A stretch of 37,823 nt of DNA from Chloroflexota bacterium (GCA_029778615.1 JAKOPZ010000119.1:1-37823); one strand, 5' to 3'; counted from the first letter of the stretch, positions 15,875 through 23,588 are shown. Translations and numbers: made by a program. Notes: generated from the letters alone by a model not told the origin.

Positions 15875-16858
15875 TTGTTAGATATTTTTCCAAAAATCGA
15901 AGCCGAAGCCAGCAGCAAAAACTATGGCAAGTTCATCATCGGTCCGCTCGAAAGCGGTTACGGTGTGACACTGGGCAATGCCCTGCGCCGCGTTTTGTTG
16001 TCGTCCCTTCCGGGCGCGGCAGTGACTTCGATTAAAGTGGATGGCGTGCATCACGAATTCACGCCCATCCCGAACGCCAAAGAAGATACCACGCAGTTGA
16101 TTTTGAATGTCAAACAGCTGCGAATGAAAATGCACGGCGACGAAGGTCCACTGCGTCTTTCGCTTGAAGCACGCGGCAAGGGTAACGTCACCGCCGCCGA
16201 CATTCAAGCGCCCGCCCAAATTGAAATCATCAATCCCGATTTACACTTGCTCACGCTCGACAGTGATGATGCCCAATTCATGATGGACCTCACCGTCAAC
16301 AAAGGCAAGGGCTATCACCCCGCCGAGAGCGGCGGCAAACTCGCGATTGACGAAATTCCGGTGGACGCCATTTTCACGCCCGTACGCAAAGCCAACTTTC
16401 GCGTCGAACGCGCGCGCGTCCAACAAATGACCAATTTCGATTCGCTGGTGATGGAAATTTGGACCGACGGTTCCATCTCCCCGCGCGAAGCGCTGACCGA
16501 ATCCGCGCGTCTCTTGGTGAAATTGCTTGGCATGGTCGCGGGCTTTGCCGGCGAAGAAACGGTGGAAGTCGTCGCCGAGTCCGAAATTCCCAGCCGCATT
16601 TACGAAACGCCGATTGAAGAGCTGGAACTTTCGGTGCGCGCGTACAACTGCTTGAAACGCGCCAGCATTACCAAAGTGGGCGAGATTCTCGAAAAATTGA
16701 AAAAGGGCAAAGAAGAACTTTTGACCATTCGCAATTTCGGACAAAAGTCATTGGATGAATTAATGGAACGCCTCGAACAAAAAGGATATCTCGAAGCGAT
16801 TCAGACACCGCCCGATAGCGCGCCTGCCGATACCGCAGGACTGGACGGAGACCAATAA
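15875..16858 (+). CDS. rpoA: DNA-directed RNA polymerase subunit alpha
   Basis: The 327-residue assembly platform of RNA polymerase. The N-terminal domain (1-235) has [40 protein letters not shown] and the dimer region. A linker leads to the C-terminal domain (about 250-315) with [20 protein letters not shown] and [18 protein letters not shown], the DNA- and activator-binding part. The start is TTG, with ggagg about 8 nt upstream; starting there gives the family opening [10 protein letters not shown]. An Ala/Asp-rich tail ends the protein. Confidence 0.98.
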   Translation: MLDIFPKIEAEASSKNYGKFIIGPLESGYGVTLGNALRRVLLSSLPGAAVTSIKVDGVHHEFTPIPNAKEDTTQLILNVKQLRMKMHGDEGPLRLSLEARGKGNVTAADIQAPAQIEIINPDLHLLTLDSDDAQFMMDLTVNKGKGYHPAESGGKLAIDEIPVDAIFTPVRKANFRVERARVQQMTNFDSLVMEIWTDGSISPREALTESARLLVKLLGMVAGFAGEETVEVVAESEIPSRIYETPIEELELSVRAYNCLKRASITKVGEILEKLKKGKEELLTIRNFGQKSLDELMERLEQKGYLEAIQTPPDSAPADTAGLDGDQ

Positions 16859-16860
16859 TC

Positions 16861-17226
16861 ATGCCGCACCAAATTGCCGGACGTCACCTCGGACGCAATA
16901 CTGCGCGCCGCAAAGCATTGTTCAAAGGATTGGTGACGCAAGTTTTACAACACGAACGCATTGAAACCACCGAAGCCAAAGCCAAAGCCGTGCGCGCCGA
17001 TATTGAAAAAGTAATTACGCTTGCCAAACGCGGTGACGTGCACGCGCGCCGCCTGGTGTTGAAAACAGTCAACGACAAAAAAGTCGTCGAAAAACTTTTT
17101 GACAAAATCGGTCCGCGTTTCAAAGAACGCAACGGCGGTTATACACGCATCATCAAGCTCGGTCCGCGTCACGGCGACGCCGCCGAAATGGTACTGTTGG
17201 AATTGACCGAACGCGAAACGGAATGA
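16861..17226 (+). CDS. rplQ: 50S ribosomal protein L17 (bL17)
   Basis: A 121-residue protein that follows rpoA by two bases. It contains [20 protein letters not shown], the central [20 protein letters not shown] and the C-terminal [20 protein letters not shown], all standard for L17. Length is typical. The rpoA-rplQ-truA-rplM-rpsI order is common in Gram-positive bacteria and Chloroflexota. Confidence 0.98.
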   Translation: MPHQIAGRHLGRNTARRKALFKGLVTQVLQHERIETTEAKAKAVRADIEKVITLAKRGDVHARRLVLKTVNDKKVVEKLFDKIGPRFKERNGGYTRIIKLGPRHGDAAEMVLLELTERETE

Positions 17227-17292
17227 ACAATGCATAATGCACAATCGCGTGTTTTTGACTTGTGCATGGTGCATTGAAAATTGTGCATTTAC
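17227..17292. repeat. Word-repeat palindrome between rplQ and truA (family D)
   Basis: The left arm is acaatgcataatgcacaat and the right arm is tgtgcatggtgcattgaaaa followed by ttgtgcattt, around gtgtttttgact. The right arm runs into the truA coding region, so the possible start codons of truA lie within the repeat. Confidence 0.85.
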
Positions 17293-18008
17293 TTGCAGTT
17301 CTGGAATATGACGGCACTGACTTTCAGGGCTTTCAGATTCAAAAGAATGGCAGAAGCGTTCAACAGGAATTGGAACACGCGCTGTACGATTTTGCCAAGA
17401 CGCGCGTAAAAACCGTAGGAGGCGGACGCACCGATGCGGGCGTTCATGCCAGAGGTCAAACCGCATCGTTCTCAATCGAATGGACGCGCGAGCTGGAAAT
17501 TTTCCAACGCGCGCTCAATGCAAAATTACCAAACGATATTTATGTTCGCCGCGTGGTCGAGGTGGATGAAAAATTTTCCGCCCGCTACAGCGCCACGAGC
17601 CGCGTGTACCAATATCGCGTATGGAATCATCCCGAACGCGATGTATTTCGCACTCGTTACGCATACTGGATTCCCGAACCGCTTGACGCGCACGCGATGC
17701 AAGTTGCCGCTCAACCGCTCGTCGGCAAGCAAGATTTTGGCGCGTTCGGCAGTCCGCCGCAAGGCACCAGCACGATTCGCCATCTGCTGCGCGCGGACGT
17801 GACGCGGCACGGTGACGAGATTTTTTTCGACCTCGAAGCGAACGCTTTTTTATATCGAATGGTGCGCCGTATCGTGGGCACCTTGTTGTGGGTGGGGCGC
17901 GGCAAAATGCGTCCCGCCGAGATGGAAAACGTAATTCAGCGCAAGCGACGTTCGGGGTTTTCGGTCCCGCCGCATGGATTGACGCTGATGGAGATAAAGT
18001 ACGCATGA
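17274..18008 (+). CDS. truA: tRNA pseudouridine(38-40) synthase TruA
   Basis: Converts U38-U40 of the tRNA anticodon stem to pseudouridine. The family motifs are [14 protein letters not shown] near the start, the catalytic Asp in [14 protein letters not shown] (about residue 50), YQYRVWN and the C-terminal [20 protein letters not shown]. Possible starts are GTG 17262, TTG 17274 and GTG 17283, all within the preceding palindrome. I chose TTG 17274 ([14 protein letters not shown], 244 residues), with low certainty. The stop overlaps rplM in an ATGA. Confidence 0.93.
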   Translation: MKIVHLLAVLEYDGTDFQGFQIQKNGRSVQQELEHALYDFAKTRVKTVGGGRTDAGVHARGQTASFSIEWTRELEIFQRALNAKLPNDIYVRRVVEVDEKFSARYSATSRVYQYRVWNHPERDVFRTRYAYWIPEPLDAHAMQVAAQPLVGKQDFGAFGSPPQGTSTIRHLLRADVTRHGDEIFFDLEANAFLYRMVRRIVGTLLWVGRGKMRPAEMENVIQRKRRSGFSVPPHGLTLMEIKYA

Positions 18009-18439
18009 AAACGTATCACGCCAAACCGGAAGATGTCAAGCGCGAATGGTATGTGGTGGACGCCGAAGGCAAAACGCTCGGACGCCTCGCCTCGCAAATC
18101 GCGCGCCTTCTCACAGGCAAACACAAACGCATCTATTCGCCGGATGTGGACACGGGCGATTTCGTCGTCGTCGTCAACGCTGCCAAATTTGTGGTCACCG
18201 GCAACAAGATGGATGAAAAATTTTACACGCGCCATTCGCAATACCCCGGCGGCTTCCGCAAAACCATTTTGCGCGAACAACTCGTCGTCCATCCCGAACT
18301 CGTTATCCAAAAAGCAGTCTGGGGCATGTTGCCGCACAATCGGCTGGGGCGCAAACAATTAAAGAAATTGAAAATTTACACTCAAGCCACGCACCCGCAT
18401 ACGGCGCAGCAGCCCAAAGTGTTGGAGGTCAAAGCGTAA
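18005..18439 (+). CDS. rplM: 50S ribosomal protein L13 (uL13)
   Basis: A 144-residue early-assembly 50S protein. It begins [20 protein letters not shown] with [17 protein letters not shown] and the family core [18 protein letters not shown]. The signature [20 protein letters not shown] is present. The start overlaps the truA stop by four bases and gives the standard N terminus; a longer upstream frame is the truA region read in another frame. Confidence 0.98.
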   Translation: MKTYHAKPEDVKREWYVVDAEGKTLGRLASQIARLLTGKHKRIYSPDVDTGDFVVVVNAAKFVVTGNKMDEKFYTRHSQYPGGFRKTILREQLVVHPELVIQKAVWGMLPHNRLGRKQLKKLKIYTQATHPHTAQQPKVLEVKA

Positions 18440-18837
18440 TGGCAGCCACCGGAAAATATTACGAAGGCGTCGGTCGCCGCAAAACATCCACCGCGCGCGT
18501 TCGCATTTACGCGGGGCAGGGCAGTTTCTTGGTGAACGAGCGTCCCGTCGAAGAATACTTTCCGCGTCCCTTGTGGATGCAAATGATGCGCGAACCCCTG
18601 CGCGCGACGCAAAACGAAGGACGCTTTACCATCTCTGCCAAAGTTGTCGGCGGAGGGCCTTCGGGGCAAGCCGCCGCCGTACAGCTCGGACTTGCGCGCG
18701 CTCTTGTCGCCGCCGATGAAAATTTCAAAAAGCAATTACGCGCCACCAATCTTTTGACGCGCGACCCGCGCGAAAAGGAACGCAAGAAACCGGGTTTGAA
18801 AAAGGCGCGCAAAGCCAAGCAATACACGAAACGCTAA
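18439..18837 (+). CDS. rpsI: 30S ribosomal protein S9 (uS9)
   Basis: A 132-residue protein of the 30S head whose C-terminal tail touches P-site tRNA. It has YYEGVGRRKTSTARVRIYAG, the signature GGGPSGQAAAVQLGLARALV and the basic end PGLKKARKAKQYTKR. The C-terminal Arg that contacts tRNA is present. The start overlaps the rplM stop by one base. It is the last gene of the ribosomal cluster, followed by a terminator. Confidence 0.98.
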   Translation: MAATGKYYEGVGRRKTSTARVRIYAGQGSFLVNERPVEEYFPRPLWMQMMREPLRATQNEGRFTISAKVVGGGPSGQAAAVQLGLARALVAADENFKKQLRATNLLTRDPREKERKKPGLKKARKAKQYTKR

Positions 18838-18850
18838 TCGTTGTATAATC

Positions 18851-18894
18851 ATTGCGGAACGAATTTACTTTTCGTTCCGCAATTTCTTTTTTTT
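18851..18894 (+). terminator. Intrinsic terminator after rpsI
   Basis: A perfect 13-bp stem attgcggaacgaa/ttcgttccgcaat with loop tttactt is followed by a run of ten T in eleven bases (18884-18894). It closes the ribosomal superoperon. Confidence 0.93.
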
Positions 18895-18897
18895 CGT

Positions 18898-18918
18898 CGG
18901 ACGAATTAAGGTCGTCCG
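18898..18918. repeat. Short inverted repeat upstream of the LysM gene
   Basis: CGGACGA (18898-18904) and TCGTCCG (18912-18918) are perfect inverse copies around attaagg, directly between the rpsI terminator and the LysM gene ribosome-binding site. It could be an operator or leader hairpin; nothing else supports a role. Confidence 0.4.
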
Positions 18919-18940
18919 AGACCTCAAAGGAGGTAACAGC

Positions 18941-19480
18941 ATGGCACAAGATGAAAGCACTGGCTCGCCATTGGAATATCAAGCCAAGATGAAACTGGCG
19001 CAAGCCGAAGCAAGACTGCGCGCTGCCAAGACAGCAGCCGAACGCGTCGACGCGCAAAAAATGATTCAGCAAGCGAGCGCGGAATTGGACAAGGTCGCAC
19101 AAGCCGCGAAAAAAGTGACGGTCGCCGAAGCGGAAAAAATGCTGCGCGAGGCGAAAACCGCCGCCGAACGCGTGAACGCACAAAACTTGCTGCGCAGCGC
19201 GTCGGAAGAAGCACAGAAAATGGAAACTGCCGCGTCGGCGGTGTCCACTGCGGTAGCGGGTGCCGCCACAACTGTCGCACAGGAATTAAAGGCGGAAGCG
19301 GCGCCCGTGAAAAAGCACGTCGTCAAAAAAGGCGAATCGCTTTCCCTCATTGCCAAACAGTACACCGGCGATGTAAAAAAGTGGAAAGAATTGTACGAAA
19401 AGAACAAAGAGGTCGTGGGCAACAATCCCGACCTGATTCAACCCGGAATGGAATTGATTATTCCGTGGGAAGGTGTGTAA
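18941..19480 (+). CDS. LysM-domain protein with duplicated helical repeat
   Basis: A 179-residue protein with a very strong ribosome-binding site (aaggaggt, 7 nt upstream). The C terminus (about 128-177) is a LysM domain: HVVKKGESLSLIAKQYTGD, then NPDLIQPGMELIIPW. There is no signal peptide or membrane segment, so it appears cytosolic, like the YgaU/Kbp LysM proteins. The N-terminal half contains two similar helical units, EARLRAAKTAAERVDAQKM and EKMLREAKTAAERVNAQNL, followed by alternating Ser and Ala. It sits alone between two terminators. Binding of peptidoglycan seems unlikely without export; the ligand is unknown. Confidence 0.85.
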   Translation: MAQDESTGSPLEYQAKMKLAQAEARLRAAKTAAERVDAQKMIQQASAELDKVAQAAKKVTVAEAEKMLREAKTAAERVNAQNLLRSASEEAQKMETAASAVSTAVAGAATTVAQELKAEAAPVKKHVVKKGESLSLIAKQYTGDVKKWKELYEKNKEVVGNNPDLIQPGMELIIPWEGV

Positions 19481-19488
19481 CGAAAATC

Positions 19489-19523
19489 AACCCGCCGCGA
19501 ACTTTGCGGCGGGTTTTTGTTTT
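19489..19523 (+). terminator. Intrinsic terminator after the LysM gene
   Basis: The stem acccgccgc/gcggcgggt with loop gaactt is followed by tttttgtttt. GC-rich stem and T-run are both clear. Confidence 0.92.
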
Positions 19524-19571
19524 GGCGGATGTGATTTAGAATAAAGCAACGCAATGGAGAGGGAGTTACCA

Positions 19572-21182
19572 ATGGCAGCATCTAAAAAACCGAACGCAGG
19601 AAAAAAGAACAGCGCCAAGAAAACCACCGCGTCGCGCGCGCCACAAACAAACCAGACACTCAAAAAACCTACCGCGCGCAAAACGCGTTCCACGCGCGAT
19701 GCGCGCAAGAAAACGCAGCGCGGCGCAGCGGCAAAACCGAAGGCGGGCGCGCGACAGCGACGCGCGAAACAAATGGAAACCTTGCGCGAAATCACGCAGC
19801 CCGCGCCCGCAGATTTGCGTGAGGCACTGCGCCAAGAAGAAAAACCACCCGTCAGGGTGTCACCAACCCCACAACAAGAAATCGAAAAAATTCGCGAGTC
19901 GGCACAGCGGCTCGGCATCGAACTCGATGAAGATGAAGCGTTACAGTGGCTGACGCAAATGGCGGTGCAGGACAAGAGCGAAATTACCGTCGACGCGAAA
20001 AATTTCGTGTACGGCGCCAAAGTTGCCATCATGGACTTTTCGCCACAGGACCTGGAATATTTTCGCCGTATCGGCAAAATTGTCGCGATTCCCGACCAGC
20101 CCGGTGTCGTCGAGACGGCGCTCGCGTTGAGCGGCAGCGCGGCGCAAAGCAAAATTCAACGCAACCCCGGCGACGCGGACTTTTTTCAACGCGTCAACAT
20201 CAAAGCGCCGACCCGCGCAGACGCCATAAAAATTCTCGCCGACGCGATGCGCGCCAAAGGGCTGGAAACGATGCACGGCGCCGATTATCAATTGCTCTCG
20301 GTGAAATTTGGCACGCATCCCGAAGCGGTCACTCGCGATAGTTTGCCGCTCAAAGCCGGTTCGCCGATGACGTGGCGTCCGCGTGATTTGGTACGCGGCG
20401 AATTCGAGGTGCAGCGCGCGGATGGGACCAAGCAGACCGTCCGTTGGGAAGACGGCATGGCAGACCCCGGTTGGACGAAATTGGATTGGGTCGTGGCGGA
20501 CGTGCAGCGCGGACAGTTGGCGAACGCGAGCAATCTGCTCGACGTGACGTGGGAAGCGCCGACCGCCGAAATTGTGCCGCTGGACGGTTTCATTGACCCG
20601 TACTTTCAAGAAATTTATCTCGACGCCGCGTCGGTGCCGGTCTTTAGCAAACTCGTGCGCCAAGTGGACGAGAACGCGTTGGACAAGTATGTCACCGACC
20701 TCGAACATGAGGTGTACAAATATCTCGTCAAGCATGTGAACTATGGCAAGGTTGCCAAACGTTCTTACAATATCTTTCGCCTGACGAATCGTTTTCTCGA
20801 AGCGGCGTACATTCGCGAATTATTTGACGAACCGACGACCGCGCTGTATCGCGTATGGTCACTGTTCGAAACGTTAATGGGCGCGCAAACGGACGATTCG
20901 CAATTGGACCGCGTGGCGCTGCTCAAACAATATGACCAATTGATTCAACAGGTGGTGGAACACACCGAAGGCGAACGCGAAATTCGCATTGTGCGCGCGT
21001 TGATGCGCGCGCGTGACGAAGCGCTGGGCTTGCAGCCGGTGGTGGAATCGCTGGAACAACAATTCGAGGCGTCGCGCGAAGACGTGATGGAAATTTTGAA
21101 CGAGTACTTTCACGATTTGTTGTACGGCTTTCAACCCGTCGCGGAATTTTTGGAAGGGATTCGCGAGCGCAAGTACGATTAA
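19572..21182 (+). CDS. Unrecognised 536-residue protein with basic N-terminal tail
   Basis: I do not recognise this family. Residues 1-75 are a Lys/Arg/Ala/Thr-rich low-complexity tail (such as KKPNAGKKNSAKKTTASRAP), suggesting nucleic-acid contact. Residues 80-150 look helical and acidic. The core has FFQRVNIKAPTRADAIKILA, LSVKFGTHPEAV and GSPMTWRPRDLVRGEFEV, suggesting an alpha/beta domain, then conserved-looking blocks TKLDWVVADVQRGQLANAS, PLDGFIDPYFQEIYLDAAS and VPVFSKLVRQVD. The last 180 residues are mostly helical. No signal or membrane segment. The ATG at 19572 has gagggag 8 nt upstream; an ATG at 19554 would add MERELP. It is a single-gene unit between a terminator and the RIO-kinase leader. 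Confidence 0.85.
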   Translation: MAASKKPNAGKKNSAKKTTASRAPQTNQTLKKPTARKTRSTRDARKKTQRGAAAKPKAGARQRRAKQMETLREITQPAPADLREALRQEEKPPVRVSPTPQQEIEKIRESAQRLGIELDEDEALQWLTQMAVQDKSEITVDAKNFVYGAKVAIMDFSPQDLEYFRRIGKIVAIPDQPGVVETALALSGSAAQSKIQRNPGDADFFQRVNIKAPTRADAIKILADAMRAKGLETMHGADYQLLSVKFGTHPEAVTRDSLPLKAGSPMTWRPRDLVRGEFEVQRADGTKQTVRWEDGMADPGWTKLDWVVADVQRGQLANASNLLDVTWEAPTAEIVPLDGFIDPYFQEIYLDAASVPVFSKLVRQVDENALDKYVTDLEHEVYKYLVKHVNYGKVAKRSYNIFRLTNRFLEAAYIRELFDEPTTALYRVWSLFETLMGAQTDDSQLDRVALLKQYDQLIQQVVEHTEGEREIRIVRALMRARDEALGLQPVVESLEQQFEASREDVMEILNEYFHDLLYGFQPVAEFLEGIRERKYD

Positions 21183-21188
21183 ACGCGT

Positions 21189-21217
21189 TTGACATCCCGG
21201 ATGCTTTTTGATATAAA
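21189..21217 (+). promoter_or_regulatory. Promoter of the RIO-kinase leader
   Basis: TTGACA (21189-21194) and TATAAA (21212-21217) are separated by 17 bases, the ideal sigma-70-type spacing. Transcription would start near 21224, right at a perfect 8-bp hairpin CATTCGCA/TGCGAATG (21226-21247). Confidence 0.75.
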
Positions 21218-21281
21218 CCAAACCGCATTCGCAAAACCGTGCGAATGTGTTTTGACCAAATCGGTTAAAGGAGGCGCAGCG

Positions 21282-21341
21282 ATGCAATCTGAATATTTTG
21301 CTACAACGATGACCAATTGTTCGCGTGCGCCTGCCGACTGA
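21282..21341 (+). CDS. 19-codon leader ORF upstream of the RIO kinase
   Basis: ATG at 21282 to TGA at 21341 encodes MQSEYFATTMTNCSRAPAD. AAAGGAGG at 21267-21274 lies seven bases upstream, one of the best ribosome-binding sites in the window. A consensus-like promoter is about 60 nt upstream, and three hairpins follow, the last with a T8 tract. The peptide has no amino-acid bias that would suggest classical amino-acid attenuation. It is most likely a leader peptide or tiny independent gene. The evidence is context only. Confidence 0.5.
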   Translation: MQSEYFATTMTNCSRAPAD

Positions 21342-21343
21342 GC

Positions 21344-21379
21344 GTGCTTGCATAGCAAGCACAATTCCCCGTTGGAATT
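21344..21379 (+). promoter_or_regulatory. Two contiguous hairpins after the leader ORF
   Basis: GTGCTTGC-ata-GCAAGCAC (21344-21362) begins two bases after the leader-ORF stop. AATTCC-ccgtt-GGAATT (21363-21379) follows with no gap. Both are perfect stems. Confidence 0.65.
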
Positions 21380-21384
21380 CCTCA

Positions 21385-21418
21385 CCGTGGGCGCATTCAT
21401 GCGCTCACGGTTTTTTTT
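21385..21418 (+). terminator. Intrinsic terminator inside the RIO-kinase leader
   Basis: ccgtgggcgcat/atgcgctcacgg is a 12-bp stem with one mismatch around tc, followed by eight T (21411-21418). It lies between the leader ORF and the kinase gene on the same strand, so it either ends a small transcript or attenuates kinase expression. Confidence 0.85.
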
Positions 21419-21420
21419 GG

Positions 21421-21490
21421 AGCCGTGAGCTCGCTTGCAAGGCAAGCGTGGACTTGCGGCTTTTCTTTGCCGCGAGTGGAACATCGCGGC
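21421..21490 (+). promoter_or_regulatory. Mutually exclusive hairpins before the RIO kinase gene
   Basis: CGCTTGC-aag-GCAAGCG (21432-21448) has an outer stem AGCCG/CGGCT (21421-21425 with 21457-21461). ACTTGCGGC (21452-21460) can instead pair with GCCGCGAGT (21469-21477). GCCGCGA (21469-21475) can in turn pair with TCGCGGC (21484-21490). Neighbouring stems compete for the same bases, the layout of a switching RNA. With the promoter, leader ORF and terminator upstream this fills the 348-nt gap 21183-21530. Confidence 0.55.
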
Positions 21491-21530
21491 TCTTGTTTAC
21501 GAGTCCGCATTCAAACAAGGAAAACAAATC

Positions 21531-22505
21531 ATGCTCGACATGAATGCTGATTACGCTGAAAATCTGTACGACGATTCTTTCGACGCGGAATTTCTCGACG
21601 CTGCAACAGACGACCTGCCAAAACTGAAACGCAAATCGAAACGCTTCAAACATTCCTACGCCGAAGTTCTCGACGCGCCGGCGGACGCGCGCAATGACGA
21701 CCCCAACACATTCAACCCATCGTTCACCGGCTCCAAGCACGAGCGCCAATGGATTATCGAATACTTGGGTCTCTTTTACGACGACCACGTGATTACAGAT
21801 GTATTGCGTCCGGTGAAGGGGGGCAAGGAAGCGACCGTGTACTGCTGTCGCGCGAATCCCGCGTTGGGCGTGGAATTCATCGCGGCAAAAGTATATCGCC
21901 CGCGCATGTTCCGTCAGTTACGCCATGACGCCGTGTATCGCCAGGGGCGCGCGGTGATTGACGAAGAAGGCAAAGCGGCGCGCGGGCGCCGCGAAAAATT
22001 GGCGATGCAGAAAAAGACCGGGTTTGGACAAATTCTGCGGCACACCACGTGGCTCGCGAACGAGTATGAAACCTTAAAGAAATTGCACGCAGCGGGCGCC
22101 GATGTGCCCAAACCGTTCGCGAGCAGTGACAATGCAATTCTGATGGAATACGTGGGGGATGAAAAATTTCCCGCGCCCGCGCTCAATCATGTGCAGCTCG
22201 CGCCGCACGCCGCACACGCGCTGTTTGAGCGCTTGATGCACAATGTAGAACTGATGCTCGCGCAGGAACGCGTGCACGGCGACCTCTCGGCATACAATGT
22301 ATTGTATTGGAAGGGTCAAGTAAAAATCATTGACCTGCCGCAAGCGGTGAATCCGTACATGAATCCCGAAGCGTTTACGCTGTTTGCGCGTGACGTGGAG
22401 CGCTTGTGCGAATACTTTGCGCGCTATGGCGTCCGTTCCAATCCAATGCAAATCGCGCGCGAGATGTGGGAACAACACATTTTGCGCCGCGATACGCTGC
22501 GTTAA
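21531..22505 (+). CDS. RIO-type atypical protein kinase
   Basis: A 324-residue RIO1-like kinase/ATPase. The P-loop region VKGGKEATVYCC (about 95-106) and the ATP-binding Lys in AAKVYRPRMFRQL (K120) are present. The catalytic loop is VHGDLSAYNVLYW (D251, N256) and the metal motif is IIDLPQAV (D268). RIO1 proteins in archaea and eukaryotes act in small-subunit maturation; the bacterial role is unclear. The first 60 residues are acidic and then basic, with no homology I recognise. The ATG at 21531 has aagga 9 nt upstream and lies after a 300-nt structured leader. A longer in-frame extension (from 21435) would translate the leader hairpins and is rejected. Confidence 0.9.
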   Translation: MLDMNADYAENLYDDSFDAEFLDAATDDLPKLKRKSKRFKHSYAEVLDAPADARNDDPNTFNPSFTGSKHERQWIIEYLGLFYDDHVITDVLRPVKGGKEATVYCCRANPALGVEFIAAKVYRPRMFRQLRHDAVYRQGRAVIDEEGKAARGRREKLAMQKKTGFGQILRHTTWLANEYETLKKLHAAGADVPKPFASSDNAILMEYVGDEKFPAPALNHVQLAPHAAHALFERLMHNVELMLAQERVHGDLSAYNVLYWKGQVKIIDLPQAVNPYMNPEAFTLFARDVERLCEYFARYGVRSNPMQIAREMWEQHILRRDTLR

Positions 22506-22511
22506 AAAACT

Positions 22512-22550
22512 TTGCGGTTTGGGTGACGCAATGGATCGCCCAAACCGCAA
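22512..22550 (-). terminator. Terminator between convergent genes
   Basis: TTGCGGTTTGGG (22512-22523) and CCCAAACCGCAA (22539-22550) form a 12-bp perfect stem. Read on the minus strand the stem is followed by agttttttaac, so it should end the UbiA-family transcript. On the plus strand no T-tract follows, although it may still help stop the kinase message. Confidence 0.85.
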
Positions 22551-22561
22551 GGGTCATTCGT

Positions 22562-23515
22562 TCAACCCGTTCGCCCGAACAGATACAAGATGATGACGAC
22601 TGCCGCGCCCCACAAGAGCGCATCTATCAGCAGCGGGCGGTCACGCAACAGCGCTTCTTCCGGACTGCCGCCTTCGTTTTTAATGTAAATGAGATACATG
22701 TAGCGAAAGATGCCATACAACGCGAACGGAATGGTCAACATCATCGAATGGTTCTTGGGCAAATTTTCTGCGGTAAAGGTGTAGAGAAAATACGCAATCG
22801 CGGTGCACGCCATCGTAATCGCAATCATTTGGTCGAGCAGCTGTGGACTGTATTCATCCAAAATCGCGCGATGATTTTTTGCGTTGTCTTCGAGAATCAC
22901 AATTTCGTTGCGCCGTTTCGCAAAACCGATAAAGAGTGAAAGCAGCGTCGTCAAGACATAAAGCCATGGTGAAATCGGCACCTGAATAATTGCCGCGCCC
23001 GCGACCGTGCGCAGCACAAAGCCCGCCGCAATACAAAACACGTCAATAATCACCACATGCTTGAGCCAAAACGAATATGCCACTTGCAAAACGAGATACG
23101 CGATGGTGACGAGGGTGAACGCGAAAGGTAGCGGGAAAATCGGCGCGCCGGTGGGATAGGGAAACGCTTGCGCGAATTGGTCCAGCGCAATGGCGCCGCC
23201 GAGGGTGATGAACAACAATGCCACCGCGATTCCGCGCGCCAATCGCTCCGGCAGTGCGCCCGAAGCAATCGGACGTTTGCGCTTGGTCGGATGCGCGCGG
23301 TCCTTTTCCACATCCACCAAATCATTTACGTAATAGACAAATCCCGACGCAAAACAAAACACGATGAACGCCCCAATCGTCAGCGCGAGAAACTCCCACA
23401 TCGTGTCGGTAAAAGGACGCCAGTACTGCCGCACGGTAAAGATAAACGGCAAAAACACAAACGCATTTTTGGGCCATTGGCGCGGACGCATTTCTTTGAT
23501 GATGAGTTTCAGCAT
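22562..23515 (-). CDS. Decaprenyl-phosphate phosphoribosyltransferase-like UbiA-family protein
   Basis: A 317-residue polytopic membrane protein of the UbiA prenyltransferase superfamily. It opens MRPRQWPKNAFVFLPFIF, typical of the decaprenyl-phosphate 5-phosphoribosyltransferase subgroup (Rv3806c-like). The first Asp-rich motif is NDLVDVEKDRAHPTKRKRPI and the second region is GFAKRRNEIVIL with DEYSPQLLDQM. About eight or nine hydrophobic segments are visible. The expected reaction is transfer of phosphoribose from PRPP to a polyprenyl phosphate, a precursor of arabinose donors for cell-surface glycans. It is transcribed convergently with the RIO kinase and divergently from the Uma2 gene. A TTGACT-N16-TAAGAT promoter just upstream predicts an almost leaderless message. 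Confidence 0.85.
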   Translation of the reverse strand: MLKLIIKEMRPRQWPKNAFVFLPFIFTVRQYWRPFTDTMWEFLALTIGAFIVFCFASGFVYYVNDLVDVEKDRAHPTKRKRPIASGALPERLARGIAVALLFITLGGAIALDQFAQAFPYPTGAPIFPLPFAFTLVTIAYLVLQVAYSFWLKHVVIIDVFCIAAGFVLRTVAGAAIIQVPISPWLYVLTTLLSLFIGFAKRRNEIVILEDNAKNHRAILDEYSPQLLDQMIAITMACTAIAYFLYTFTAENLPKNHSMMLTIPFALYGIFRYMYLIYIKNEGGSPEEALLRDRPLLIDALLWGAAVVIILYLFGRTG

Positions 23516-23525
23516 AGCGTCAGGT

Positions 23526-23553
23526 ATCTTAGCCGTTTATCAAGCCAAGTCAA
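23526..23553 (-). promoter_or_regulatory. Promoter of the UbiA-family gene
   Basis: On the minus strand TTGACT (23553-23548) and TAAGAT (23531-23526) are 16 bases apart. The expected start of transcription is near 23519, about four bases before the ATG. Confidence 0.55.
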
Positions 23554-23560
23554 AACTTGA

Positions 23561-23569
23561 TGTTATAAT
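23561..23569 (+). promoter_or_regulatory. Extended -10 promoter of the Uma2 gene
   Basis: TGTTATAAT fits the extended -10 consensus TGnTATAAT. No good -35 hexamer is present, as expected for this class. It lies back to back with the UbiA-family promoter, in a 73-nt divergent spacer. Confidence 0.6.
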
Positions 23570-23588
23570 TGCGTCGCGGAGTTCGATC

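Noticed and set aside
202-17292. Word-repeat arrays considered as CRISPR arrays
   Set aside because: Units are 6-9 bases with variable sequence, in palindromic arms, with no 25-40-base direct repeats and unique spacers, and no cas genes are present.
18844-18849. TATAAT just after rpsI as a promoter for the LysM gene
   Set aside because: No -35 hexamer at a suitable distance, and transcription would start inside the terminator stem.
19941-20735. 264-codon antisense frame within the unrecognised 536-residue gene
   Set aside because: The sense frame has a good start, terminator-bounded context and plausible protein blocks; the antisense frame is His/Arg/Phe-rich, typical of a shadow frame in GC-rich DNA.
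21435-21530. Upstream extension of the RIO kinase frame to 21435
   Set aside because: The extra codons translate the hairpins of the leader, show no kinase-family residues, and a ribosome-binding site exists for ATG 21531.
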